From an uncultured Eubacterium sp. (GTDB lineage Bacteria; Bacillota; Clostridia; Lachnospirales; Lachnospiraceae): 17,874 bases of DNA. This document shows positions 7,204-15,355 of the stretch, one piece after another. Both the position numbers and the translations under genes were made by a program. The notes below the pieces were generated by a model, which had not been told where the DNA came from, ran no database searches, and saw only the letters and a program-made list of their open reading frames with translations. Position 1 is the first letter of the stretch. Each line of letters starts with the position of its first letter. The DNA lies in contig CAKREL010000048.1 in assembly GCA_934317205.1 (NCBI GenBank), positions 1 to 17,874 of the forward strand, read 5' to 3'.

Positions 7204-8211
7204 CTAGCAAATACGTGGCAACAGTTCGCCGCCTGGCTGCGGAAGCAGTGCCTGCGTTCCGATCTCTGTCTCCATCACAACTCTGCCCGCCTCATCAGCA
7301 ATAACTTCACCGATAATCGCTGCATCTGCGGAATATGGGCATTTACGCAATGTCTCTACGATGGCATCTGCTTCTTCCTTCGGTGCCATAATGACAAGTC
7401 TGCCCTCACAGGCAAGGTATAACGGCTCTAATCCAAGCATTCCACAGACACCTTTTACTTCCGGCTGTACCGGAACGGCTGCTGCATTCAGACGGATTCC
7501 CACGTTACTCTGTCCAGCGATTTCATACAAAACAGTTCCGACACCACCTCTTGTAGCATCACGGATGACGTGCAAGTTATGTGTGGTATCCATCACTGCC
7601 TTTACGGTTCCCCATAATGGTGCACAATCACTTGTCACATCCGCATCGATACCAAAATCTTCTCTTTCTAATAAAATCGTACATCCGTGGCGCCCGATAT
7701 CACCAGTTACAATAATTGCATCGCCCGGTTTTGCTAACTCACCGCCAACCGTTACACCTTCCTGAATCTCGCCCATTCCTGTAGTGGTAATAAAAACACC
7801 ATCTACCTGACCTTTTCCGGCCACTTTGGTATCACCGGACACAATATGTACGCCAGCCTCTTTTGCTGTTTTCTCCATTGCTGCTGCAATTTCTTCCAGT
7901 TTTTCCATCGGGAAGCCTTCTTCAATGACAAATGCACAAGTCAGATACAATGGTTTAGCACCCATGCAGGCAAGATCATTGACGGTTCCGCAAATTGACA
8001 GTTTTCCGATATTTCCACCAGGGAAAAATGCCGGTGATACGATAAATCCATCGGTGGATACTGCCATTCTTCCTGCTGGCGGAACCAGTACAGCTGCATC
8101 ATCTGCGGTCAGATCAGGATTTGCAAAATGCTCCTTAAATACCTGGTCGATCAATTCGGATGTCTGTTTTCCTCCGGCGCCATGTGCCATTGTGACTGTT
8201 TTATTTTCCAT
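7204..8211 (-). CDS. hypE: HypE, thiocarbamate dehydratase for cyanide ligand synthesis
   Basis: HypE accepts a carbamoyl group from HypF on its C-terminal cysteine and dehydrates it with ATP to a thiocyanate, the source of the CN ligands of [NiFe]-hydrogenase. The 335-residue protein is full length and ends in the diagnostic PRIC, so the acceptor cysteine is the last residue. Typical PurM-like ATP-binding elements are present: DDAAVL, STDGFIVSPAFFPGG, GTVNDLACMGAKPLYLT, SGDTKV, IRDATRGGVGTVLYE. It is the last of hypF-C-D-E, 80 bp after hypD; that gap holds a small hairpin (TGTGCT 8249-8254, AGCACA 8263-8268 on the plus strand). The ribosome site GAAGGA precedes the ATG at 8211. All residues needed for activity appear present. 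Confidence 0.96.
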   Translation of the reverse strand: MENKTVTMAHGAGGKQTSELIDQVFKEHFANPDLTADDAAVLVPPAGRMAVSTDGFIVSPAFFPGGNIGKLSICGTVNDLACMGAKPLYLTCAFVIEEGFPMEKLEEIAAAMEKTAKEAGVHIVSGDTKVAGKGQVDGVFITTTGMGEIQEGVTVGGELAKPGDAIIVTGDIGRHGCTILLEREDFGIDADVTSDCAPLWGTVKAVMDTTHNLHVIRDATRGGVGTVLYEIAGQSNVGIRLNAAAVPVQPEVKGVCGMLGLEPLYLACEGRLVIMAPKEEADAIVETLRKCPYSADAAIIGEVIADEAGRVVMETEIGTQALLPQPGGELLPRIC

Positions 8212-8291
8212 TATGTTTTCCTTCTTTCTGTTTCATTTACGAACGATTTGTGCTAAGAGAGAAGCACATCTGTTACTGTATAACTTTATTT

Positions 8292-9347
8292 TTATGAATA
8301 CTGATAGTACGCAGAGCAGGCTCCTTCTCCGGATACCATGCAGGCTCCGATCGGGTGCTGAGGTGTACAGCCTTTTCCAAACACTTTACAGTCGGATGGT
8401 TTGCATTTTCCCTGCAATACATCTCCACAGCGACAGGCCGGATTTGGTTTTCCCTCTATTTTTGGCATCTGATATTTGATACGGGCATCAAAATTCTGCC
8501 ATTCCGGTCTTAATTTCATACCAGAGGAGGAAATCACGCCCAGTCCACGCCATTCGGAATCGCAGCTTTCCATCATCTCATCCACCAGAACCTGTGCCTC
8601 TTTGCTTCCATCCTGTGTCACCACACGCGGATAGCAATTTACAAAAAACGGCTTTCCTTCCTGGAATTTCACCAGTGAAACTGCCAGCGCTGTCATCAGT
8701 TCTTTTGCGGTAAATCCTGCCACAACACCGCTGACACCTTCCTCTGTCAATGCTTCACACAGACGTGTTCCTGTAATGGCATTGACATGTCCCGGATATA
8801 AAAATACATCTGCGCTGCCCTTTAAAGCCTCGTAAGCCTGTGGCATTGTCTTATTGGCAACTAATAGAGAATAGTTATCCAGGCCGTCCTCTTTTGCTGC
8901 TTTGACAGACAGACAGCCCGCCGGTGTCGTTGTCTCAAATCCGACAGACAAAAAGGTCACCTGTTCTCCCGGATGCTCTTTTGCATATTTTTCAGCATCT
9001 GCCGGAGAATATACAACATGGATTTTTGCTCCCTGCTCTCTGGCTCCTGCAAGACTCATTTTTGTACCCGGCACACGCACCAGGTCGCCAAATGTACAAA
9101 TTGTCACGCCTTTTTCCAATGCCAGGTAAATCGCCTCATCGATAAAACTGACCGGTGTTACACAGACCGGGCATCCTGGTCCGGAGATTAATTCTACCTG
9201 CTCCGGCAATAATTTTCGGATTCCCAACCGGAAAATCTCATGGGTATGAGTTCCGCATACTTCCATGATACGGACTTTCGGACCGTTATAATTTTCTATG
9301 ATCTCACGGGCAGTTCTTTTTTTATTTTCGCTGCTTGTCTCCCCCAT
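8292..9347 (-). CDS. hypD: HypD, Fe-S scaffold for Fe(CN)2CO assembly
   Basis: HypD with HypC holds the iron while CN and CO ligands are attached. The 351-residue protein has the catalytic EVCGTHTHE (C31) and SGPGCPVC (C59, C62) motifs. It also has a C-terminal cysteine-rich block (NPACRCGD, CKPSDC, GKGC, GACMVSGEGAC) that carries the [4Fe-4S] cluster. Full length and intact. Its ATG overlaps the hypC stop by one base (TAATG), indicating coupling and an expected HypC-HypD complex. Confidence 0.96.
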   Translation of the reverse strand: MGETSSENKKRTAREIIENYNGPKVRIMEVCGTHTHEIFRLGIRKLLPEQVELISGPGCPVCVTPVSFIDEAIYLALEKGVTICTFGDLVRVPGTKMSLAGAREQGAKIHVVYSPADAEKYAKEHPGEQVTFLSVGFETTTPAGCLSVKAAKEDGLDNYSLLVANKTMPQAYEALKGSADVFLYPGHVNAITGTRLCEALTEEGVSGVVAGFTAKELMTALAVSLVKFQEGKPFFVNCYPRVVTQDGSKEAQVLVDEMMESCDSEWRGLGVISSSGMKLRPEWQNFDARIKYQMPKIEGKPNPACRCGDVLQGKCKPSDCKVFGKGCTPQHPIGACMVSGEGACSAYYQYS

Positions 9348-9556
9348 TACAAAAACTCCTCCATCAGCTGATCTGTCTCGTTCTCATCTTCATCCGTAAT
9401 CTTTGCGATGGCCACACCTGCGTGAACCATAACATAATCTCCCGGCTCCAGATCTTCTAAAAGCTGGGCGGAAACTTCTCTTTTTGCACCGCCGGCATCA
9501 ATCACTGCTGTGCCATTACTGATTTTTACTACCTTTGCTGATAAACCTACACACAT
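9347..9556 (-). CDS. hypC: HypC, small chaperone carrying the Fe(CN)2CO group
   Basis: This 69-residue OB-fold protein has the obligatory N-terminal Met-Cys (MCVGLSAKVV). After Met removal the cysteine binds iron with HypD. H45 (YVMVHAGVAIAKI) matches the conserved second iron contact. The usual start is MCLAIPAKV; this MCVGLSAKV variant still keeps the key residues. In hydrogenase systems HypC also contacts the large subunit and hands over the cofactor. No such subunit is in this window, so its acceptor here is an open question. A strong TAGGAGG precedes the ATG. Confidence 0.95.
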   Translation of the reverse strand: MCVGLSAKVVKISNGTAVIDAGGAKREVSAQLLEDLEPGDYVMVHAGVAIAKITDEDENETDQLMEEFL

Positions 9557-9578
9557 ATATTTTTTCCTCCTAAAAATG

Positions 9579-12020
9579 CTAAATCTCTTTTTCCACTTTC
9601 TGTAACCAGTTCATTCCATAGGTCGCCTGTCCAATCGCAATTCCTCCATCGTTTGGTGGAATCATACGATGTCGCAACACTTCAAAACCTTCCTGCAGCA
9701 ATTGTTCCTCTGTCAAACGCAACAGTAATCGATTCTGAAATACACCACCACTCAAAGCGACCTTATTTCTGCCGGAACTTTTTCGGGCTTCTATGCAAGC
9801 CGCAACAATCTGTTCCGCCAGCATCTGATGAAACAAATAAGCTAGGACGTCACTGTCTGCACCTTGTAATTTTGCTTCTACGATCCTTTGCACCAGAGTT
9901 TCCGTATCCAAAATACATAACGTATCTTTCTGATCCACCAACTGTTTGTCTACCGTCTGGCAGATATTCTGTTTTTTATTTGAACCCAGTATCTGTTTCT
10001 GTTCAAAAGTTTCTGCTGCAAACTGTAGCGCTGTGGATGCTTCGCCCTCAAAACTCGACTGCCGCCGGATTCCAAGAATTGCACTGACTGCATCAAAAAG
10101 TCGTCCTGCACTGGTTGACATCACCGCATTGATTTTCCGATCTGCCATGGTAAACTGCACCTTGCTTTCCTGTTCATTGCAAAGTCTCAGTTTCTCAATG
10201 ATCTCCCACGCTTTTTCACGGTCTTTTGTATAGCCGTAAATCATGGATACGGCAATACGCCAACCCTCTTTTGCAGAAGCATCTCCGCCTATCTGCAAAA
10301 ACGGTGTAATGCTGCCAAATCTGGTAAAATCCTGATAATCTGCCAGCAAAATCTCTCCACCCCAGATTGTTCCATCCGTTCCGTAGCCGGTTCCGTCAAA
10401 AGAAACTCCAATTACAGGTTCCTGACAATCATTTTCTGTCATGCAAGATAAAATATGCGCATAATGGTGCTGCACCTGAAGCATTGGATAACCAAGACTT
10501 TCTGCCACAACTGTGGAATTGTATTTCGGATGCAGATCACAGACAACTACCTGCGGCTCCACTTCCAATAATGTCTGAAACCGGTGAATCGTCTCCTGTA
10601 AAGCTTTCACCGTTCGCAGATCTTCCAGATCTCCCACATATGGTGACGGATAGAAACGACTGTCCACACCAATGCAAAATGTATTTTTCAACTCACCGCC
10701 AACCGCAAGCACCTGACCGTTCCAGTCCACCGATGTCATAAACGGCAATGGTGCATAACCTCTGGAACGACGGATCATGTATGGCTCGTTTTTGTAAAAA
10801 TCCATGACCGTGTCGTCGGCGCGAATCCGGATTTTTCGATTGTGAGATAAAATCGCATCGCATAAATGGGATAACTCCGCAACCGCTTCCTCATCATCTC
10901 GACAGATTGGTGCGCCGGAAGTATTTCCACTTGTCATCACCAGTAAATCCGGCATTTCGATTCCATCATCATACTGAAAGATCAATAACTGAACCGGTGC
11001 ATAAGGAAGCATCATACCAACTTTCGGATTCCCCGGTGCCACGGATGGGGCAAGCCGCATTCCAGATGCATTTTCCTGTTTCAGTTTTTTATCCAACTGT
11101 AGTTGTTTTTCTCCCGTCTTTTCTAAAACACCGATCTTCGCTTCCGTTTGTTCATCCGAACGTCTGTCCAGAAGTAAGATTGGCTTCTGATGACCGGTCA
11201 GGATCGCTTCCTGCTCCGGTGTCACGATACATTCCCTTTTTACTACAGTTTCATCTTTTGCCATAATCGCAAACGGTTTCGCCGGACGGCGTTTTAAAGT
11301 ACGCAATCGACTGACAGCTTCCTCATTTGTCGCATCACAACACAAATGAAAACCTCCGATTCCTTTGATCGCCACGATTCCACCATCATGAATCACCTGA
11401 CGTGTATATGTGATAGCGTCTCTGCCCCGCTCACTTCTTCCAATCAGATACACTTCCGGTCCGCATTCATTGCAGCACACCGGCTGTGCATCGTAACGAC
11501 GTGTCTTCGGATCGTAATATTCTTTTGCGCAATCCGGACACATCGGAAACTCTTTCATACTGGTACGCTCCCGGTCATACGGCAGCGAATCGAGAATCGT
11601 CAGCCGCGGGCCGCAGCAGGTACAGTTGATAAACGGATGCAGATATCGCCGATCTTTCGGATTGTACATTTCCTCTTTGCATTCTTCACAGATTGCAATA
11701 TCCGGAGAAACAAAAATCTCACCCTTTGTTTTTTCACTCTCGATAATATCAAACGCCTCAAACTGTGGCGTATCCTCAGCCAAAAGCTCCTCTGTATTTA
11801 TCTTTAAAATCGCCGCACGTTTCGGCGGATGTTCCTCCAAATCTCTGAGGAATCCATCTACCTGCTCTGGCGAGCCCTGCGCATAAATTTCCACATATGG
11901 TCCTTTGTTACACACACTTCCACGAATCCCATTTGATGCCGCATGACGGCTCACCGTCGGCCGAAAACCAACTCCCTGGACAATACCATACACGCGGATC
12001 CGTTTCGTAACTTCGCTCAT
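9579..12020 (-). CDS. hypF: HypF, carbamoyltransferase
   Basis: HypF turns carbamoyl phosphate into carbamoyl-adenylate and loads it onto the HypE C-terminal cysteine. At 813 residues it is somewhat longer than the usual 750-770, with extra polar linkers near residues 300-345 and 670-700. Domains in order: acylphosphatase (1-95, VQGVGFRPTVSRHA); two zinc-finger pairs (C111/C114 with C133/C136, and C161/C164 with C183/C186); a YrdC-like domain (about 205-390, KGIGGFHLCCDA); and a Kae1/TsaD-like domain (VQHHYAHILSCM metal motif, SFDGTGYGTDGTIWGGE, SGGVFQNRLL, PPNDGGIAIGQ). It lies 15 bp after B2 and 22 bp before hypC, so it is in one operon with the nitrogenase-like genes. Intact. Confidence 0.96.
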   Translation of the reverse strand: MSEVTKRIRVYGIVQGVGFRPTVSRHAASNGIRGSVCNKGPYVEIYAQGSPEQVDGFLRDLEEHPPKRAAILKINTEELLAEDTPQFEAFDIIESEKTKGEIFVSPDIAICEECKEEMYNPKDRRYLHPFINCTCCGPRLTILDSLPYDRERTSMKEFPMCPDCAKEYYDPKTRRYDAQPVCCNECGPEVYLIGRSERGRDAITYTRQVIHDGGIVAIKGIGGFHLCCDATNEEAVSRLRTLKRRPAKPFAIMAKDETVVKRECIVTPEQEAILTGHQKPILLLDRRSDEQTEAKIGVLEKTGEKQLQLDKKLKQENASGMRLAPSVAPGNPKVGMMLPYAPVQLLIFQYDDGIEMPDLLVMTSGNTSGAPICRDDEEAVAELSHLCDAILSHNRKIRIRADDTVMDFYKNEPYMIRRSRGYAPLPFMTSVDWNGQVLAVGGELKNTFCIGVDSRFYPSPYVGDLEDLRTVKALQETIHRFQTLLEVEPQVVVCDLHPKYNSTVVAESLGYPMLQVQHHYAHILSCMTENDCQEPVIGVSFDGTGYGTDGTIWGGEILLADYQDFTRFGSITPFLQIGGDASAKEGWRIAVSMIYGYTKDREKAWEIIEKLRLCNEQESKVQFTMADRKINAVMSTSAGRLFDAVSAILGIRRQSSFEGEASTALQFAAETFEQKQILGSNKKQNICQTVDKQLVDQKDTLCILDTETLVQRIVEAKLQGADSDVLAYLFHQMLAEQIVAACIEARKSSGRNKVALSGGVFQNRLLLRLTEEQLLQEGFEVLRHRMIPPNDGGIAIGQATYGMNWLQKVEKEI

Positions 12021-12035
12021 ATCCCTATTCTTCTC

Positions 12036-13073
12036 CTAATTCAATCGTCCGGACACCGCAAAATGTACAGTATCTACGAATGTTCCGGCAAAGTTCGGTG
12101 TCATCCGCTGCATACAGTGATCTGCATAAATTACGTCAAAACCACCTTTTTCTACCAGTTCTATATAATCATCCTCATCTCGAAGATGTAAATCTCCATC
12201 CGTACGAAGCTCCGGCTTCATCATAAACCAGCTGGCCACAGTCACCTGCGCATCCGGTGCTTTTTTCAAAATATCTTCCCGAATGGCATTTCCCAGCACC
12301 TGCTGCTGCACGATCAGCACTTTTTTTCCGCTGTAATTTATATCAGAAACCAGCTCATCCACCAGCGGATAACCAATCTCATACGGTGTTCCGTAAGTCC
12401 GTTCCAGATACTTTGCCGCTTCTAGCGCCGCCGGTGCCACCACGATATGCTTTTCCACGCTGGATACGGTTCTGACATCATCCAGTCCGTTTCCCATGCC
12501 ATAACAAATAGCATTCTTTCCTTCTGATGCAAAGCGTTCCCGAATACGGTCTGCCGCCCGCAGATCACTGATATCCTGCGGCGTCATACCAAGAATTCCG
12601 ATATTTCCAGAAATCACAGTGCCCTTTTCACCGGCAAACACACGAAATAGCTCCAGCCATGCTTTTTCCGCACCTTTGTCATAAAGTTCCATACCATCGG
12701 TGTCCACTGTCAGAATCGGCAGATCCACTTTTTTCTCCGTCATACGTTTTAACGCATGATAATCTGTTCCGATAACAGCCGGAACCGGCGTTCCGATGAT
12801 CGCTGCAAATTTTGCATCCAGCTTTGTCACGGCATCTGCAAGTTTTGCAACCAGACGATCATCTCTGCCAAGAATTGCATCCATATCTCGAAGCCCTGCG
12901 CTGAACAATGCACTTTTGCTCTCAAACCAGCGCGGTTCATCAAATCCACAGATATTTCCGGTACAACCACCGGCATCACAAATTACGATAATTCCGCCAA
13001 ATTCATATAAGACAGACACTGCGCCAGACTGATCCGGTGCAAAAGGTGTCAAATATTTTCTTAATCCTCTCAT
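12036..13073 (-). CDS. Nitrogenase component 1-like subunit, NifK-type (module 2, B2)
   Basis: This 345-residue paralogue of B1 shares the fold and landmarks: SGAVSVLYEFGG, DAGGC (C37), GLRDMDAILGRDDRLVAKL, GTPVPAVIGTD, GILGMTPQD and the AVSGR tail. It differs in the likely cluster ligands: the B1 cysteine C19 is V19 here, C37 is kept, and extra cysteines appear at C32 and C42 (GGCTGNIC). That leaves one classical P-cluster position, as in BchB-type subunits, which give a single ligand. The reading frame extends upstream to 13229, but the ATG at 13073 has GGAGG 9 bases upstream (inside the end of A2) and gives the same N-terminus as B1; 4 bp separate it from A2. With A2 it would form the second component-1-like heterotetramer. 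Confidence 0.85.
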   Translation of the reverse strand: MRGLRKYLTPFAPDQSGAVSVLYEFGGIIVICDAGGCTGNICGFDEPRWFESKSALFSAGLRDMDAILGRDDRLVAKLADAVTKLDAKFAAIIGTPVPAVIGTDYHALKRMTEKKVDLPILTVDTDGMELYDKGAEKAWLELFRVFAGEKGTVISGNIGILGMTPQDISDLRAADRIRERFASEGKNAICYGMGNGLDDVRTVSSVEKHIVVAPAALEAAKYLERTYGTPYEIGYPLVDELVSDINYSGKKVLIVQQQVLGNAIREDILKKAPDAQVTVASWFMMKPELRTDGDLHLRDEDDYIELVEKGGFDVIYADHCMQRMTPNFAGTFVDTVHFAVSGRLN

Positions 13074-13077
13074 TGCT

Positions 13078-14358
13078 CTATACCTCCGCCAGTGCCTCAA
13101 ACAGTCTGCGAACGCCAGCATACCCAAATGGCTGCTGCTCTCCGTTCCAGAGCACGTTTGGACAATTTTTATGATAATATCCGGCATCTTTTCCGATGGT
13201 GAAATTAACACCCGAATCCGTTCTGTCATAATACAGCATTGTCGGTTCCAGATTGGAAAATACTTTTGTCTCCGGACTCAATGCCGCCAGCTGTTTCACA
13301 TAAATAAAATTTTCACCGGATAATGTTCCGTAAATCTCCGGCACGCAAAAACCGTAACGCACCAGCGCCAGAGCCAGCTCAAAAGGATCCCCACTCATCC
13401 ACTCGCCCACTGCAAAAGATGCATCCGGATATTTTTCCTTAAATTTTGCGACCGCATCCTCCGCTGCTTTCCGTGGTTTTTCGTCATCAAACGTTACGCC
13501 CAAAGCCGCACCAAAAGCACGATACTGACTGGCGATTTTATCGATCTGATATAATCTGCGCAGCTCAATATACGGGATTTTCAAGCGGTCATGAAAATCC
13601 TCTGCCGCAAACCTTGCTTCCGGATGCAGCACCAGATTAAAATTCGCTTCAGACATGGTCTGATATTCCGCATAATCCTTGCATCTTGAAATTTCATGGA
13701 TCGTTTTCACACCGGCACCATGAAGCAAATCATACAATTCACAGTCATCCACCAGCGGAGAGAAATATCCTAATAAATTCACCACATTTCCTTTTTTCTT
13801 CTTCGGCTCCAGCAAAGAATAAATAGACTGGCGCACATGCACCATCGGCGGCTTGCGGCCTTCCCTGGTCAACGCATACATATAACACGGTTTTACTGGA
13901 AGTCCTACAACTTCCTCTGCCTTACGACAGACACGCTCCATGTCCGTTCCAAGCAGCGCATCCACGCAGGTGATGCAGATCATCACAACAGACGGCTTTT
14001 TTTCCAGTCCCTCGCAGATTTCCGCCACTGCCTTTGGAATCTTTTTCAGATGACGGCCAGTTACAATATCAGTCTCATCCATCAACAGATAATAAAAACG
14101 GTCATGATAAGCCCGCATAGAACTCAAAACTGAAGTATTTCGACCACAGCATCCAGGCGCCACGATCAGCATGATCGAACCCGGAACTGCCAGGCCCGCA
14201 CGTTTGACACCGAATCCTTCTGCTCCCGGTGAGTTAAATGCCAGCGTCGCCGGAGAACTATAGATCAGATGTGTATGAGAAATGAGCTGCTGCGGAATAT
14301 TCTCTTTTCCAAGACTGTTCAGTTCTTCTATCGTACAAAAATATGCTTCCTGTCTCAT
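13078..14358 (-). CDS. Nitrogenase component 1-like subunit, NifD-type (module 2, A2)
   Basis: This is a 426-residue protein homologous to A1. Landmarks are YSSPATLAFNSPGAEG (aligning with A1 CFPAPFASELEYNSP), IVAPGCCGRNTSV (C70, C71), the DETDIVTGRHLKKI element and MICITCVDALLGTD (C128, C131), the last equivalent to the NifD Cys154 loop. The first P-cluster position, C22 in A1, is S34 here, so the cluster environment must differ from module 1. Later segments include VVNLLGYFSPLVDDCEL, GVKTIHEISRC and VLWNGEQQPFGYAGVRRL. The ATG at 14358 has AGAGG 7 bases upstream; an upstream in-frame ATG at 14379 would add seven residues and lacks a good site. An 81-bp spacer with a 38-bp hairpin repeat separates it from nifH-like 2. 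The substrate is unknown; catalytic or scaffold roles are both possible. Confidence 0.85.
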   Translation of the reverse strand: MRQEAYFCTIEELNSLGKENIPQQLISHTHLIYSSPATLAFNSPGAEGFGVKRAGLAVPGSIMLIVAPGCCGRNTSVLSSMRAYHDRFYYLLMDETDIVTGRHLKKIPKAVAEICEGLEKKPSVVMICITCVDALLGTDMERVCRKAEEVVGLPVKPCYMYALTREGRKPPMVHVRQSIYSLLEPKKKKGNVVNLLGYFSPLVDDCELYDLLHGAGVKTIHEISRCKDYAEYQTMSEANFNLVLHPEARFAAEDFHDRLKIPYIELRRLYQIDKIASQYRAFGAALGVTFDDEKPRKAAEDAVAKFKEKYPDASFAVGEWMSGDPFELALALVRYGFCVPEIYGTLSGENFIYVKQLAALSPETKVFSNLEPTMLYYDRTDSGVNFTIGKDAGYYHKNCPNVLWNGEQQPFGYAGVRRLFEALAEV

Positions 14359-14396
14359 ATATTTTCCTCTTCTTTCCATAAGTCAGTTCACTCTGC

Positions 14397-14434
14397 TTGT
14401 AAAGCGGACATTCGCAATCCGCTTTCGCTACTTG
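14397..14434 (-). repeat. 38-bp hairpin repeat, intergenic copy (nifH2-A2 spacer)
   Basis: This 38-bp segment is identical to 15969-16006. It forms a perfect 8-bp stem (AAAGCGGA 14401-14408, TCCGCTTT 14418-14425) with a 9-base loop. It begins 5 bases after the nifH-like 2 stop. At that site it could protect the nifH2 mRNA 3' end or set the ratio of reductase to component-1 subunits (inference). It has no T tract and so is not a normal terminator. Confidence 0.85.
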
Positions 14435-14439
14435 CTGCC

Positions 14440-15201
14440 TTATGCATTTTCCTCTTCTTTTAATAATAATTCTGCCAGTTCAAAGAAACATTTGCTGATC
14501 TCAGAATCCGGATCACCCTCGATCACTGTTTTTCCCTGATCTTCCCAACGGATAATTTCATCGCTTCGCGGAACCTCTCCGACGATCGGCACACCGATTT
14601 TTTCCGAAAATGCCTGTACTTTTTCCGTCTCATTCTCCACATTTCGATGGTTCAGTACGATACCAAATACCCGGGCATAACTGCGATCTTCAAAGTTACG
14701 CACTGCACTGGAAATATTGTTTGCTGCGTACAGTGCCATTTTTTCTCCGGACGTAACGATCAGAACTTTCTCTGCATAGCCCTCACGGATCGGTGCTGCG
14801 AAACCACCGCAGACTACATCACCCAATACGTCATACAAAACTACATCCGGTTTGTAATGTTCAAATAAATCCATATCTTCCAGAAGCTGAAATGTCGCAA
14901 TAATGCCACGGCCAGCACAGCCAAGTCCCGGTGTCGGTCCACCGGTCTCGATACAGAGGATACCACCGTACCCCTCCTTCGAAATCTGTGCCAGTTCATC
15001 CGGCTCTTCATCCTCTTCCCTCATGTAATTCATTACCGGACGCAGCGGCTCTCCACCAAGCAGATTAATTGTCGAATCCGCTTTCGGATCACAACCGATC
15101 TGAATGACACGTTTTCCCATATTTGCAAAAGCGGCTGCCAGATTGGAAGTCACTGTAGACTTCCCGATGCCGCCCTTTCCATAAATTGCTACTTTTAACA
15201 T
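14440..15201 (-). CDS. Nitrogenase Fe-protein-like ATPase reductase (module 2, NifH/BchL/CfbC family)
   Basis: This 253-residue paralogue of nifH-like 1 has the same complete set of motifs: P-loop GKGGIGKST (8-16), GCDPKADST, cluster ligands C95 (GLGCAGRGI) and C131 (DVVCGGF), switch II DVLGD and R98. It differs by an acidic segment ([13 protein letters not shown], about 60-72) and a lysine/glutamate-rich C-terminus ([10 protein letters not shown]). It is the first gene of the long operon, with AGGAGG upstream of the ATG at 15201. A separate reductase for each component-1 pair suggests the two modules do not share electron donors, or work on different steps. Family membership is certain; a nitrogen-fixing role is not supported. 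Confidence 0.93.
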   Translation of the reverse strand: MLKVAIYGKGGIGKSTVTSNLAAAFANMGKRVIQIGCDPKADSTINLLGGEPLRPVMNYMREEDEEPDELAQISKEGYGGILCIETGGPTPGLGCAGRGIIATFQLLEDMDLFEHYKPDVVLYDVLGDVVCGGFAAPIREGYAEKVLIVTSGEKMALYAANNISSAVRNFEDRSYARVFGIVLNHRNVENETEKVQAFSEKIGVPIVGEVPRSDEIIRWEDQGKTVIEGDPDSEISKCFFELAELLLKEEENA

Positions 15202-15281
15202 ATTTCCCTCCTGATATCTCCTTACACAATTGTAATATTTCGCGTATACTTGACTGGAATTTCCCGCATCCTACCACAATT

Positions 15282-15309
15282 TGTATATCCTTAGTTATAT
15301 ATTTCACAA
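15282..15309 (-). promoter_or_regulatory. Candidate proximal promoter of the nifH2-hyp operon
   Basis: On the minus strand TTGTGA (15309-15304) and TATACA (15287-15282) are spaced 16 bases apart. The predicted start near 15275 gives a leader of about 75 nt. It sits immediately downstream of the T tract of the terminator-like hairpin. The leader contains two similar segments, ACAAATTGTG (near 15280-15271) and ACAATTGTG (near 15236-15228), which may be operator half-sites. Confidence 0.4.
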
Positions 15310-15311
15310 AT

Positions 15312-15355
15312 CAAAAAGAACCATCTTCCCGGCAATCCGTCGAAAAAATGGTTCT
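15312..15355 (-). terminator. Intrinsic terminator or attenuator upstream of nifH2
   Basis: On the minus strand AGAACCAT (15355-15348) pairs with ATGGTTCT (15324-15317). The stem extends with T-A and G-T pairs to about 14 bp and is followed by five T residues (15317-15313). It lies about 110 bp before nifH2 and about 320 bp after the distal promoter at 15685-15714, so it either ends a short transcript or attenuates read-through into the operon. Confidence 0.75.

Noticed and set aside
7204..12020. Ordinary NiFe-hydrogenase operon
   Set aside because: Only the Fe(CN)2CO branch (hypC, D, E, F) is here. No structural subunit, hypA, hypB or protease gene is in the window, and the intimate neighbours are nitrogenase-like genes.
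12036..13229. Longer B2 protein starting at 13229
   Set aside because: The extra 52 residues overlap the end of A2 in another frame and have no similarity to B1, whereas ATG 13073 has a good ribosome site and matches the B1 N-terminus.
14397..14434. Rho-independent terminator after nifH2
   Set aside because: The stem is good, but no T tract follows on the minus strand, and the A2 ribosome site follows within 40 bp, so read-through is expected.
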